64,000 nucleotides of DNA from Leadbetterella sp964563435 (GCA_964563435.1 CAZLXI010000019.1:1-64000); one strand, 5' to 3'; positions 35,125 through 43,828 are shown, counted from the stretch's first letter. Numbers and translations: made by a program. The notes: a model not told the origin generated them from the letters alone.

Positions 35125-36261
35125 CTAAAAATTACTATGGAATCGCTTCATTTTATTAAAAACAGAGATTGCTTCCTCTTGTCCGGATGTGTAATTATAA
35201 TCATCTAAACCATTCCAAAATTCTTCATCATAACTCTTGTTACGTAAACTGTCAGGATACTCTGAGACACTTATTAGATTTTCATTACGTATCATCGGTA
35301 TTTCTTTCAGGGAGCGAATAAATGTTTTGTGGTCAACTATCATATTTTTTATCTTCGACCTCATTAGCATAGAAAAATCCTTGAAGTGAACTATTCCCTC
35401 TTGTTCTGTAAAACTAACAGAATATTTGTAGCTTCTTTCTTTTGCGATATCCTCCTTCTCTAATTTTTGAAAATACGCCCCCTCAACTCTAAGAATATTA
35501 TACGTATTTGTATTAATTGATATAACACCTTCGAAATATGGCAGCGTTTTACTTTTGGGAGAACAATTTATTTCTACAATCTCGTCGTATCCATTTGTAT
35601 AATATCTTAAAATTCTAAAATCAAAAAGATTCTTATCAGATTTTAAAGAGTAAGGTAAATAAACGTTATTTGAAATATTTCCTGTTCGGTAAAAAGACGC
35701 TCTTAAGTTAAAATATACACTAATATCATACAACTTTTCTTTCTCAATAGCATATCTCATTTGAGTTGGATTCCATAGATTTATTCCGGCGGAACTAAAC
35801 TTAGCATCAAAAAAAATTTCATTTAAACTCTTAACCTTTTTCTTTTCTATGATTGAGCTTCTTAAATACCCCGAAAAAAAACTATAGTTTTCAATATTCT
35901 CTTCCGCTTTCTTTAATGCAGAGTTTATGTAGGACAAAGCCTTATCTCCTATAATTACTTCTGAAAGCTGTATGGAATAACGTTCTAAATAAACAGCAAT
36001 TAGCTTATTATCCTCAATATGTAAACTATCCTCTTTAAAACCAAGATGGCTCACTTTTAAGGTAACAGGCAATTTCTCTGTTTTGATTTGGAACTCCCCA
36101 TCTTCATTGGTATAAACTTTCCTATTATACTCTTTAATACCTATTACACAATTATGTAAAGGCTCTTTACTTTCCTTATCTAATACAAAACCTCTTATCG
36201 TCATCTGGCTAAATGAAGATAATGGTAAAAAAACTAAGAGTATTAAAATTCTTCTTATCAT
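35125..36261 (-). CDS. Carboxypeptidase-regulatory-like domain protein, peptide-cluster paralog 1
   Basis: The 378-residue protein has a signal peptide (MIRRILILLVFLPLSSFSQ) and an N-terminal CarboxypepD_reg domain (about residues 20-98, 'MTIRGFVLDKESKEPLHNC'). The C-terminal part has 'SGYLRSSIIEKKKVKSLNEI' and 'DEIVEINCSPKSKTLPYFEG'. It is the downstream partner of the intact Cys-peptide gene (96-bp gap) and a paralog of the gene at 33831-35000. In other Bacteroidota, proteins of this layout are often periplasmic or surface proteins near TonB systems. A role in export, folding or display of the peptide is inference. Confidence 0.78.
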   Translation of the reverse strand: MIRRILILLVFLPLSSFSQMTIRGFVLDKESKEPLHNCVIGIKEYNRKVYTNEDGEFQIKTEKLPVTLKVSHLGFKEDSLHIEDNKLIAVYLERYSIQLSEVIIGDKALSYINSALKKAEENIENYSFFSGYLRSSIIEKKKVKSLNEIFFDAKFSSAGINLWNPTQMRYAIEKEKLYDISVYFNLRASFYRTGNISNNVYLPYSLKSDKNLFDFRILRYYTNGYDEIVEINCSPKSKTLPYFEGVISINTNTYNILRVEGAYFQKLEKEDIAKERSYKYSVSFTEQEGIVHFKDFSMLMRSKIKNMIVDHKTFIRSLKEIPMIRNENLISVSEYPDSLRNKSYDEEFWNGLDDYNYTSGQEEAISVFNKMKRFHSNF

Positions 36262-36357
36262 AACTATTCATTCAAAAATGTAAAGATAACAACATTTAAG
36301 ATGCAGGATAGAGGAGGTTATGTAACTGAAAATAAGAAACATAACTTCCTGCTAAAA

Positions 36358-36570
36358 TTATTGCTGCGCTTCGACTATCTCTGGTATAGTAGGTCCCGGG
36401 TCTCCCGAACAAGGGCAACTGGAAATATATTGCACCGTTTCACCGTTAGCATTTGTTCTGTCACATACACATGTATCACTAGAACCCCACTTATTCTCCA
36501 ATCTCTCTTCAAGCTCTTCCACCTGAAAATGAGATAATTCAAATGGTAACTCTTTTGTCAAATTTTCCAT
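36358..36570 (-). CDS. Short Cys-containing peptide with leader-like N-terminus (candidate RiPP-like precursor)
   Basis: The 70-residue product has an acidic, amphipathic N-terminal half with FELSHFQVEELEERLEN (residues 10-26). The C-terminal half is different in character: Gly/Ser/Thr/Pro-rich with four cysteines in two CxC pairs (Cys34, Cys36 in 'DTCVCD'; Cys52, Cys54 in 'SCPCSG'). There is no signal peptide. It starts 8 bp after the stop of the M50 peptidase gene. The leader is repeated in decayed form before paralog 2, so this segment is under some conservation. A leader/core layout next to a PqqD-like-plus-peptidase gene suggests a modified, cleaved peptide. No family was recognised by eye, and a lanthipeptide or other class cannot be assigned. 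Confidence 0.72.
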   Translation of the reverse strand: MENLTKELPFELSHFQVEELEERLENKWGSSDTCVCDRTNANGETVQYISSCPCSGDPGPTIPEIVEAQQ

Positions 36571-36578
36571 AATAATAA

Positions 36579-37793
36579 TTAATTTAAGTTTGAAGGGCGT
36601 ATTTCACCGGTTTTTGCCTTGTCCGCCCCGAAAAACAAAGACCCGGATTTCCTTTTCAAATAATTATATAATAATCTTCCGAACATGAGATAAAAGGTAA
36701 GTATCAGAAGAAATTTGCGGTTGAGTGTTTCTATCCTCCAATTTGCCCCCATACCTTTTTGAATCAAATGGTAGATTGTTTCAGGGAATATAAGGATTTC
36801 ATCCCTGTAGTTAAAAAGCATCATCCCGATAAAAAGAAAAAGGAATACAGAATTAATAAATCCGTAAATAAACAAGCCCACTTCCTGCCTTGTCAGGGTT
36901 ATTCCTTTTCGGAAGTTTTTTAAAGTCTTTAGTAAAACGGCCTTAGATTTTCGCAACAGGTTAGGTGTATTACTCACATCAGAAAGTATCCAGTAACCAT
37001 CAAACCTCACAAAAGGGTTCAGCTCAAACACTACCAAAGCTGCAATAGTTATAGCAATAAAGTATAGGTTAGGGTCACCCGTAACCCAGAATAATACCAA
37101 TAACACAGAGCTGTACAACAGCTCGTTAAATATTCCGCCCAGATTAGCTATTACCCGCCGCTCTTTACTTGCCAGCCAGATATTGGTAACATCGGCATAC
37201 ATTACAGGCATAATAAAATAAAAGCCGAAACCGATACCCCCGTGTTTAATACCGCTGCTTTGGCAGGCCGCTATATGCCCTACTTCATGCACCAGCATGG
37301 TAAGGTAGAAAATTACGGCTATACCACCCAGGCTGGAAGCGTTGATTTCGACACTTGGGGCCGGAGCTAAAAAGACAGAACATACTATAAATAAAACAAA
37401 TAACAAACCTGCTTTCCAGAAATATTCAGGAGTATACAGCCATGAGACCGGTCTGGCCAAAGCTGCCGCCCATTTCGCATTTATTAGCTGTATTTTCAAC
37501 TTAAGGTATTGGTTTTTCATATCCGGGCGTTCCACCTTAAAATCATCCTTTAGTAAACCATACCCCCCGAAAATCTTAGCTATGTGCGTTTTAAAATCTT
37601 CCAGATTAAGCTGCCAGCCCTCTGCTACATTAAACCGGTTAAGTGCATCTTCATAGGTTTCTGTTTCCTGCATTATACGATACAAACCAAAGGATTTTTC
37701 ATTCAGCAGGATATTCCGGTCTGATTCGGTATGAAGTACCCATTGGCCGTTTCCCCAGGCATGAGCCGTTATATTCTCGTTTATTAGCATCAT
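36579..37793 (-). CDS. M50-family membrane metallopeptidase with PqqD-like N-terminal domain
   Basis: This 404-residue protein begins with about 85 residues resembling PqqD: 'WVLHTESDRNILLNEKSFGL' and a helical 'YEDALNRFN...FKTHIAKIFGGYGLL'. This fold is the peptide-recognition element of many RiPP enzymes. Membrane helices follow, with the zinc motif HEVGH (residues 169-173) in 'TMLVHEVGHIAACQSSGIKH' and the distal motif 'NPFVRFDGYW' (259-268), both typical of 'putative peptide zinc metalloprotease' proteins in peptide-modification clusters. It probably binds the leader and cleaves or exports the peptide. Its start overlaps the terpenoid-like gene's stop by 4 bp, and the peptide gene follows 8 bp later. 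Confidence 0.85.
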   Translation of the reverse strand: MMLINENITAHAWGNGQWVLHTESDRNILLNEKSFGLYRIMQETETYEDALNRFNVAEGWQLNLEDFKTHIAKIFGGYGLLKDDFKVERPDMKNQYLKLKIQLINAKWAAALARPVSWLYTPEYFWKAGLLFVLFIVCSVFLAPAPSVEINASSLGGIAVIFYLTMLVHEVGHIAACQSSGIKHGGIGFGFYFIMPVMYADVTNIWLASKERRVIANLGGIFNELLYSSVLLVLFWVTGDPNLYFIAITIAALVVFELNPFVRFDGYWILSDVSNTPNLLRKSKAVLLKTLKNFRKGITLTRQEVGLFIYGFINSVFLFLFIGMMLFNYRDEILIFPETIYHLIQKGMGANWRIETLNRKFLLILTFYLMFGRLLYNYLKRKSGSLFFGADKAKTGEIRPSNLN

Positions 37794-39632
37794 ATTAAGG
37801 ATTTATAAGTACATAAGCTGTTTAGTACCATGGCCGTAGTAAACACCCGGTTATGGTCATCCGTAACACAATTCACCCCAAAAGAACTGCTTCGCCAATG
37901 ACTCACCGTTTTAAGATCCTGAATATCTGTGGCTGGAATTTGCAGTATCCGGTCGGTCATCCAGCTTCCGTCACTAGTCTGGTTTCTTAGTAACCAGTTT
38001 ATCCCTTTCTCAATCGTTTTGGTATATTGTTTTGAATCATAAACGAGCAAAGCTTTTAATGCCAACGCTGTATAAAAAGCATTTGGTTTTTCAGTAAAAG
38101 GGTTTACCCAGCTTCCATCTGAGTCCTGTAGATCATTAAGGAAAGCCGCCCCTTTGCCGGCTAAATCATTGTTATTTCCTGCCAAAGCCAGGACGGAATA
38201 AGACGTAGCATAAATCGGACTGGTCCATCAGTAGGAATCCCAATACCCTTCTTTATTTATCCTGTTTTTTAGAAAAGTTAGTGTTTTACCTAATATAGGG
38301 TCATTTCTCAAAGTCAGAATATACGCTGCTGCTGCCGAAACGCAATTTTGCGGACTAAGCCACGACTCTACGGCAATGTCTTCCGGAAGGCCCAAACGTT
38401 CTCTTAATGGTTTCTCTGCATTGTACGTCAGCCAACCTCCATTTCCTGTAAGGAACTTCTTCCATTTAGCAGCTAAATGATTATTATCCAGTTCGTAATA
38501 GTTTAGTAAGCCGATAATAAAAGTAGTGGAGTCTCCATCCTGAAATATGCTTTGATTATAAGACAAATAATCTTCCGGATTTTCTGTTATCGCTTTAACT
38601 GCATTTTTAACACACTCCTCGTCTTTGAAATACTCAGCCAACTGCATCCCTACATATCCGGTTACCCACGCCTTGCCAGCACCTGCGCTGGTCATAAAAT
38701 CTGACCACGAAAAATCTATATTCTGATGGGCTTTAATATACCTTAACGCTATGTCAATACTCTGCTCAATAGTATTTGCAGAAACCAGATGATTACTTTT
38801 AACCGACTTAACCTTTGTTTTTTCAAACAGATAGTTAATCTCATCCAGGTAAAACTCTGCATTCTTTATTTGTTCATCTATATACTTCTCCAAACCAGAA
38901 AGATTAAGGGCTACAGCAATTTTTGCAGCTTTATGGTAATGGGAAATCGCTTGCCGGGTATTTTGCCCGGCGATACCGGATATAAACAAATATTTGTATA
39001 AGTCTGTCGGGTTGTCGACCACGGTTGATTTCGCAGTCAGAAATTCTCTTACCTGCGACTGAGGATAGGTCCATTGATTTTCACCAATATCCTTTTTGAA
39101 ATCATCAATGTCGTCAAGATACTGAAAAGCTATATGAATTTCATTGATACTTTTAATCAGGCCTTCCTGATATTCCTTATTTTTGGCCAGCTCCTGTAAT
39201 GAATATACCGCATTATGGCACATTACGGATTTACCTATTGCAAGTTTCAGGAAAATACGTTCATCAATTTTGGGCTTCTCTTTCGAGAGGGCTTTCTCAT
39301 ACACAACAGTTTTAAAGTAATGCTCCTTTGACTCATTAAACTTTTTCCAAAAGTTGCTGTCCGGAGGATACAATATAGATAATTTCTGAATGGCCGACTC
39401 AAGGTCTTTTACAGCATAGAGAAAATTCGTAAGAAAGGAATTGCTTAGATTCCGTATTTTCATCATCCACAAAAGTATCCAGGCCCAACAAAAAGGAAAA
39501 ATATTTGTATGAAGCCTCACTCAATAAATCAACCCTTTCCTGATCGACATTCCTGTAAAGATCAGAAAGCATGTAGATCAGTTCTATATAGAAACGATGT
39601 TCTCTGGGAAGGATCACAGTTTTAGTCGTCAT
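37790..39632 (-). pseudogene. Terpenoid-synthase-like fusion (class I-like plus class II-like), broken by a frameshift and an in-frame TGA
   Basis: Three open pieces form one gene. Piece 1 (39632 to about 39440) carries 'FLLGLDTFVDDENTE'. A +1 frameshift near 39430-39480 leads into piece 2 (to 38231) with 'HIAFQYLDDIDDFKKDIGEN' (plus-strand about 39085-39118), an isoprenoid-synthase-like Asp-rich motif. Later in piece 2 comes 'IFQDGDSTTFIIGLLNYY' (about 38524-38543), similar to the DxDD-T motif of class II terpene cyclases. A TGA at 38228-38230 separates 'GYWDSY' from 'WTSPIYATSYSVLALAG' in the same frame. Piece 3 (to 37790) has QW-like repeats 'DSDGSWVNPF' and 'TSDGSWMTD'. The order, class I-like domain first and toroid domain second, is unusual. 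The stop overlaps the M50 gene by 4 bp. Confidence 0.68.
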
Positions 39633-39740
39633 TCCTAATGGTTCAGTTTTTTAAATTTCGCACCACAAAGTTCGGTTGTTTATAAACCTTCCGTCTGAAT
39701 CCAAATTAAGAAACGAGTTAATTCAAATTAAAAAAATCAC

Positions 39741-39776
39741 TGAATCCTGATTCAAAATAGGATGAATCTGAATTCA
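39741..39776. promoter_or_regulatory. Two 14-bp palindromes 22 bp apart before the peptide cluster
   Basis: tgaatcctgattca (39741-39754) and tgaatctgaattca (39763-39776) are each dyad-symmetric, and their centres are 22 bp (two helical turns) apart. Related half-copies occur at about 39694 and 39718. They lie between the Crp/Fnr-type gene stop and the first cluster gene, a place where an operator would be expected. Confidence 0.5.
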
Positions 39777-39795
39777 AAACGAGACAATATATCTA

Positions 39796-40374
39796 TTACT
39801 TATAAGACCTTCTTCTTCTGACTTCACTAAGGTTTTGAGGTGTAATATTCAAAAAAGAAGCGATATGACCCTGCGGTACGCGGTTGTAAAACTCCGGATG
39901 GAGGCGCTCAAAAGCTTCCAGCCTTTCTTCGGATCTCTTAAGTCGTAATATTTCTGTGCGCTTCTCGGCTCTGATGAGGGATTGTTCCAGCATAAGACTG
40001 ATAAAATGCTCTATTTTATATTCCTTATTGCACCAATACTCCATGTCATTCTTGCTTATGGTAATTACGGTACAGTCTTCTACCACATCCACTATCCTAT
40101 TTGAAGGAACTCTGCTCAGAAAACTCAGGGTGGAATAGAAAAAAGTGTTTTCCGCCACTAATTGGGTGGTGTATTCTTCACCCTTACCTTTCCGGATAAA
40201 AAATTCACGAAGTACCGCGGTTTCTACAAACCAGATCTTATCAGAAATGTCTACAGGTTGGAGTAAAATACTACCTTTGGAATATACGGTTTTACTTAAA
40301 ACTGTGGATATCTGCCGGATTGTCTCAGGTCCGGGTTGTACATAGTATTCAAGCAGTGTCAATAATGATTTCAT
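39796..40374 (-). CDS. Crp/Fnr-family regulator (cyclic-nucleotide-binding fold)
   Basis: From the ATG at 40374 the protein is 192 residues. The N-terminal cupin-like domain ('YSKGSILLQPVDISDKIWFV', 'AVLREFFIRKGKGEEYTTQL') is the CRP sensor fold. A long dimer helix follows, then a short helix-turn-helix end 'VPQGHIASFLNITPQNLSEV'. This is the common Bacteroidota type with a compact DNA-binding end. The frame is open to 40416, but a TACCTTTG -7 box at 40421-40414 overlaps that longer start, so 40374 is preferred. It is the nearest regulator upstream of the peptide cluster and transcribed toward it. Confidence 0.88.
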   Translation of the reverse strand: MKSLLTLLEYYVQPGPETIRQISTVLSKTVYSKGSILLQPVDISDKIWFVETAVLREFFIRKGKGEEYTTQLVAENTFFYSTLSFLSRVPSNRIVDVVEDCTVITISKNDMEYWCNKEYKIEHFISLMLEQSLIRAEKRTEILRLKRSEERLEAFERLHPEFYNRVPQGHIASFLNITPQNLSEVRRRRSYK

Positions 40375-40413
40375 ATCAGGTAGGATTTTACAGGTGTTCA
40401 GTTTGTGAAGGTG

Positions 40414-40421
40414 CAAAGGTA
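40414..40421 (-). promoter_or_regulatory. -7 promoter box of the Crp/Fnr gene
   Basis: The minus strand reads TACCTTTG, an exact TAnnTTTG box, about 40 bp before the ATG at 40374. A good TTG -33 element is not seen at the usual spacing, so an activator may help. Confidence 0.45.
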
Positions 40422-40473
40422 CAACCCGGGAAAATACCGGAACACCCGTTAAAAAACGGTATTTTTTTACGTA

Positions 40474-40529
40474 TTTCTACTTAATTATTTATCCGTATTT
40501 CTACTTAAAGCAGAGGGATTTCTACTTAA
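40474..40529. repeat. Three direct repeats TTTCTACTTAA upstream of the Crp/Fnr gene
   Basis: The 11-mer tttctacttaa occurs at 40474-40484, 40498-40508 and 40519-40529, spaced 24 and 21 bp. The first two share a longer 14-mer (gtatttctacttaa). They sit 50-110 bp upstream of the -7 box, in an activator- or autoregulator-like position. Confidence 0.55.
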
Positions 40530-40592
40530 AAACTCATCCTTTGTTAAGTAGGGATCAGGGCCCATGGAATCCGGGATAAGGCCAACCCGCAT

Positions 40593-40618
40593 AAAAAAAG
40601 GTCACCAAAATGGTGACC
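40593..40618 (-). terminator. Rho-independent terminator after the M28 peptidase gene
   Basis: On the minus strand GGTCACC-ATTTT-GGTGACC forms a 7-bp stem, followed by a run of seven T. It lies about 55 bp past the stop of the M28 peptidase gene. Confidence 0.85.
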
Positions 40619-40673
40619 AATTTCTGATTCAATTAAACAACTAGATTTTGTAACTACGTTTGCTAAACCTCTA

Positions 40674-42230
40674 TTATTTTTTCTCTTTTCTTGGAATCTT
40701 CTCTTCGCGTTGGGCAGCGTGATACACAAACGACGCAACGATGGTGGCGGCCTGCTTCAGGTCATCCGGATACAGGTGATCGTAGGTGTCCATGTTGGTA
40801 TGGTGCGTACGGGTGCTGTATTCCATGGGGTCCTGGATAAACTGGAAGCCCGGGATCCCCACCCTGTCGAAAGAAAGGTGATCCGTACCACCGGTATTAC
40901 TGATGGTCACCGTCTTGGCATCCAGGTCGTGAAAGGGCTCTAACCACTTGCTGAAGATCGGGCGGGCGGCCTCGTTCTCCTGCAGATAAATGCCCCGGAT
41001 CTTACCCGTACCGTTATCAAGGTTAAAGTAAGCCGAGATCTTGTCTCCGGCCGCATTGCTCCATTGCTTAACGGTATCGCTGAGGTGGTTTTTTACATAG
41101 TTTCTTGAACCGTGAAGTCCCTGCTCTTCCGCACTCCAAAGCGCTATCCGGATGGTTCTTTTGGGCTGAAGGCCGCTGGCTTTCAATATCCTTACCGCTT
41201 CCAGCATTACTGAAGAACCCGCCGCGTTGTCGGTAGCTCCGGTGCCCGTATGCCACGAGTCGAGGTGGGCGCCCAGCATCACCACTTCGTCTTTCAGCTT
41301 AGGGTCTGTGCCTTTGATCTCGGCCAGCACGTTATAGCCTTTCAAATCGTCGGTATGAAATTTACTTTTTACATCAAGCTCAAGCTTCACCGGGATGCCC
41401 GCTTTGGCAAGGCGCACGATCGTCAGATAATCTTCAGTAGACATCACCATATCCAGCATGTTTTCAGGATCCGAAGCCTTGAACGAGCCTCCGCCCTGCA
41501 CAAAAAGGGTACCGTCTTTACCCCTGGCATTGATGCTTATAAAGGTGATCGCTCCTTCGGCACGCGCCATTTCTTTGGTTTTGTTGGAAACATAAGAGGC
41601 TCTGCGCATATTGGCGATCATTTCCCGAAATTCGGCGGTATCTCTGCCGCCGCCGGCTCCGCCACCGGGCCGGGCCTGTATCTCCGCTTTAGCCATTTTT
41701 TCCAAGTCTTCATCGGTATATCTCCTCACATCCGGGTTAAATCCGGAAGGAAGTTTGGCGTCGCTGTACAGAAGTACCACCTTATTATTGAATTTCCCTT
41801 TGTATTGCTCCAGGCCGGTGGTATCTTTCTCATCTACCAGCAGCACCTCTGCCTGGCGGAGCCCGCCGCTCCCGGCCGTCCACACCTTAGGCAAAGCCAC
41901 GATCGGCTTATAGTAAGGTTCGGTCATGGCTACATAGCATTTCTGCAACTCCCAGCCTTTTCCAAACTCGCCCCAGGGCTCGAGCTGAACATTCTCAAGA
42001 CCCCATTCTTTCAGCTTGCCCTGTGAATACTTTGCGGCCCGCATAAAGCCGGGTGAACCCTGCAGTCTCGGCCCGCTGCCATCCGTGAGATGAAAGGCGA
42101 TGTCCATTACTTTCGAATTTTCAAGGCCTTCCTTCCGGATCTTTTTAACAGCTTCTTCATCTACTTTTTCCTGAGCGGTAACCGCCCAGCCAAAGCTCAT
42201 TAGTAATACAATTGATAAAAATTTTTTCAT
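40674..42230 (-). CDS. M28-family zinc aminopeptidase, secreted
   Basis: The 518-residue product has a signal peptide (MKKFLSIVLLMSFGWAVTAQ). A PA-like insert ('AEVLLVDEKDTTGLEQYKGK', about residues 130-260) precedes the M28 catalytic domain. That domain has zinc ligands in 'VVMLGAHLDSWHTGTGATDN' and 'ALWSAEEQGLHGSRNYVK', then the later His in 'TGGTDHLSFDRVGIPGFQF'. M28 enzymes remove N-terminal amino acids or dipeptides from peptides outside the cytoplasm. Length and layout match Bacteroidota M28 peptidases with a PA domain. It is monocistronic and ends in a clear terminator. Confidence 0.92.
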   Translation of the reverse strand: MKKFLSIVLLMSFGWAVTAQEKVDEEAVKKIRKEGLENSKVMDIAFHLTDGSGPRLQGSPGFMRAAKYSQGKLKEWGLENVQLEPWGEFGKGWELQKCYVAMTEPYYKPIVALPKVWTAGSGGLRQAEVLLVDEKDTTGLEQYKGKFNNKVVLLYSDAKLPSGFNPDVRRYTDEDLEKMAKAEIQARPGGGAGGGRDTAEFREMIANMRRASYVSNKTKEMARAEGAITFISINARGKDGTLFVQGGGSFKASDPENMLDMVMSTEDYLTIVRLAKAGIPVKLELDVKSKFHTDDLKGYNVLAEIKGTDPKLKDEVVMLGAHLDSWHTGTGATDNAAGSSVMLEAVRILKASGLQPKRTIRIALWSAEEQGLHGSRNYVKNHLSDTVKQWSNAAGDKISAYFNLDNGTGKIRGIYLQENEAARPIFSKWLEPFHDLDAKTVTISNTGGTDHLSFDRVGIPGFQFIQDPMEYSTRTHHTNMDTYDHLYPDDLKQAATIVASFVYHAAQREEKIPRKEKK

Positions 42231-42414
42231 TGTTTAATAGTATTGTTACGAATAAATATATTCCTAAATATAGCGATTGATTTCGGGTCTGAAATTTGTT
42301 TTGCGATTATCGGCTTGATTAAGAAGATTAACCCCTCTTTTCAGCCGACTAAAAAAAGCGGGGCTTCTGAAATCCAATACCCGTTTTCCGTGGGATAACG
42401 AGCCGTGACAGATT

Positions 42415-43059
42415 TCAGAAAGCAAAAAATACCGACAAAAAATGCAGAATAGCAGCAGCCAGTACAAAAAGATGCCATATAAAATGGTTATACTGCCAGG
42501 TACGGATCTGGTAAAACAGCACCCCGAAAAGGTAAAGGAGTCCTCCGCCTACCAAAAGATAAAGCGAAGCCGCGGGCAACCCAGACCAGAATTTTTCTCC
42601 CATGGCCAGCACCATCACCCCCAGCCCGATATAGACCAGGCTGGATAAAAGCCTGAACCGGCCGGTAAACAGGACTTTGTTGATTACCCCGGCTGCAATG
42701 ACGATCCACTGAACGATCAGCAGCCATTTCGCCCGGACGGGATCGGCATACAGCAGCACCAGCGGCAGGTAAGTGCCGCCGATCAGCAGGAAAATGCTGA
42801 TGTGGTCAAAAATACGAAGTATGGATTTTGCCACCGGGTTTTCAGTAGCGTGGTAGAGGGTAGAAAATGTAAAAACCATCAGAAGTCCGAAAACGTAAAA
42901 GCTCACTGCCCCGGTCAGAAAAGGGATAGCGCTCTCATAAGCCTTTAAAAACAATAAAGGAGAAAATGCCAGGATCAGGATAATACCTATCCCGTGCGAC
43001 AATGCATTGGCCAGCTCGGTCTTTAGTTTTCTTTCGTTTTCCAACAGCTTATATTTCAA
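42415..43059 (-). CDS. Hemolysin III / YqfA-type membrane protein
   Basis: The protein has seven membrane segments and the HlyIII-family residues: 'ELANALSHGIGIILILAF', 'FSTLYHATENPVAKSILRIF' and 'DHISIFLLIGGTYLPLVLL', ending 'FIWHLFVLAAAILHFLSVFF'. The conserved His/Asp sites are those of the PAQR superfamily. Its role in bacteria is unclear, and 'hemolysin' is a historic name. The frame opens at 43110, but that would overlap argB by 62 bp. A TTG at 43059, overlapping the argB stop, gives a family-like start ('LKYKLLENERKLKTE'), so I prefer it. It is likely co-transcribed with argB. Confidence 0.85.
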   Translation of the reverse strand: MKYKLLENERKLKTELANALSHGIGIILILAFSPLLFLKAYESAIPFLTGAVSFYVFGLLMVFTFSTLYHATENPVAKSILRIFDHISIFLLIGGTYLPLVLLYADPVRAKWLLIVQWIVIAAGVINKVLFTGRFRLLSSLVYIGLGVMVLAMGEKFWSGLPAASLYLLVGGGLLYLFGVLFYQIRTWQYNHFIWHLFVLAAAILHFLSVFFAF

Positions 43060-43828
43060 TCGTTGTTCCGGCCGAGCCCTGCACCGCTTCCGGAAGATCA
43101 TCCGCTTCACAGATGATCACTTTTCTTACCCCTGCCTGCACCGCCGCAAAAGCGTTGTCGAGCTTGGGGATCATACCGTCATAAATGACCCCTTCGCTTT
43201 TATACTTTTCGTAGGTTTCCGGTACAAGCCGCGGGATCAGCGTATCATTGTCCTCCGAATCTCTTAATACTCCTTTTTTTTCAAAGCAATACACCAGGTT
43301 CACCGCTTCCGACCTGCTAAGTGCCCGGGCTATTTCGGAGGCTTGGGTGTCGGCATTGGTATTGAGGATCTCACCTCCTGCATCTAAGGTCAGCGGAGCA
43401 AAAACGGGGGTAAGACCGTTTTGCAGCAGCAGGATGATGAACGGGGCATTTACCTTTTCCACATCGCCCACAAAACCGTAATCAATGGTTTTTACAGGTC
43501 TTTTGTTCGAAAGAATGGCCGCCCCGTCGGCACCTGTCAGCCCGATGGCGTTACAACCCAGACTTTGTAATGCCCCCACGATACGCTTATTCACCAGGCC
43601 GCCGTACACCATGGTCACCACATCGCGCATGGGAGCGTCGGTGATCCTCCTCCCTTCCACCAGCTTACTCTCAACCCCCAGCTGGTTAGCCACCTTTGTG
43701 GCGATCTTCCCGCCGCCGTGAACAAGCATTTTTTTTCCGGGAAGACCGGCAAACCGCTGCAGAAAACCGGCCAGCTTCTCCGGGTCATCAATGACGTTCC
43801 CCCCTATCTTAACAATATTCAACTGCAT
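43049..43828 (-). CDS. argB: Acetylglutamate kinase
   Basis: The 259-residue protein opens 'LNIVKIGGNVIDDPEKLAGF' and has 'KKMLVHGGGKIATKVANQLG', 'DAPMRDVVTMVYGGLVNKRI', 'NAIGLTGADGAAI' and 'LNTNADTQASEIARAL'. These are the acetylglutamate-binding and phosphate-binding motifs of ArgB. It phosphorylates N-acetylglutamate in arginine synthesis. Some Bacteroidota use N-succinyl-glutamate instead, and the sequence alone does not tell which. Other arg genes are not in the window. The next gene overlaps its end. Confidence 0.95.
   Translation of the reverse strand: MQLNIVKIGGNVIDDPEKLAGFLQRFAGLPGKKMLVHGGGKIATKVANQLGVESKLVEGRRITDAPMRDVVTMVYGGLVNKRIVGALQSLGCNAIGLTGADGAAILSNKRPVKTIDYGFVGDVEKVNAPFIILLLQNGLTPVFAPLTLDAGGEILNTNADTQASEIARALSRSEAVNLVYCFEKKGVLRDSEDNDTLIPRLVPETYEKYKSEGVIYDGMIPKLDNAFAAVQAGVRKVIICEADDLPEAVQGSAGTTIEI

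Noticed and set aside
38228..38230. Selenocysteine or stop-codon readthrough at the in-frame TGA
   Set aside because: No SECIS-like hairpin was apparent, a Trp codon is expected at this place, and the same gene has a separate frameshift; mutation or assembly error is simpler.
40441..40478. CCGTT-AAAAA-AACGG hairpin followed by T-run as a terminator
   Set aside because: No plus-strand gene ends there and the stem is only five pairs.
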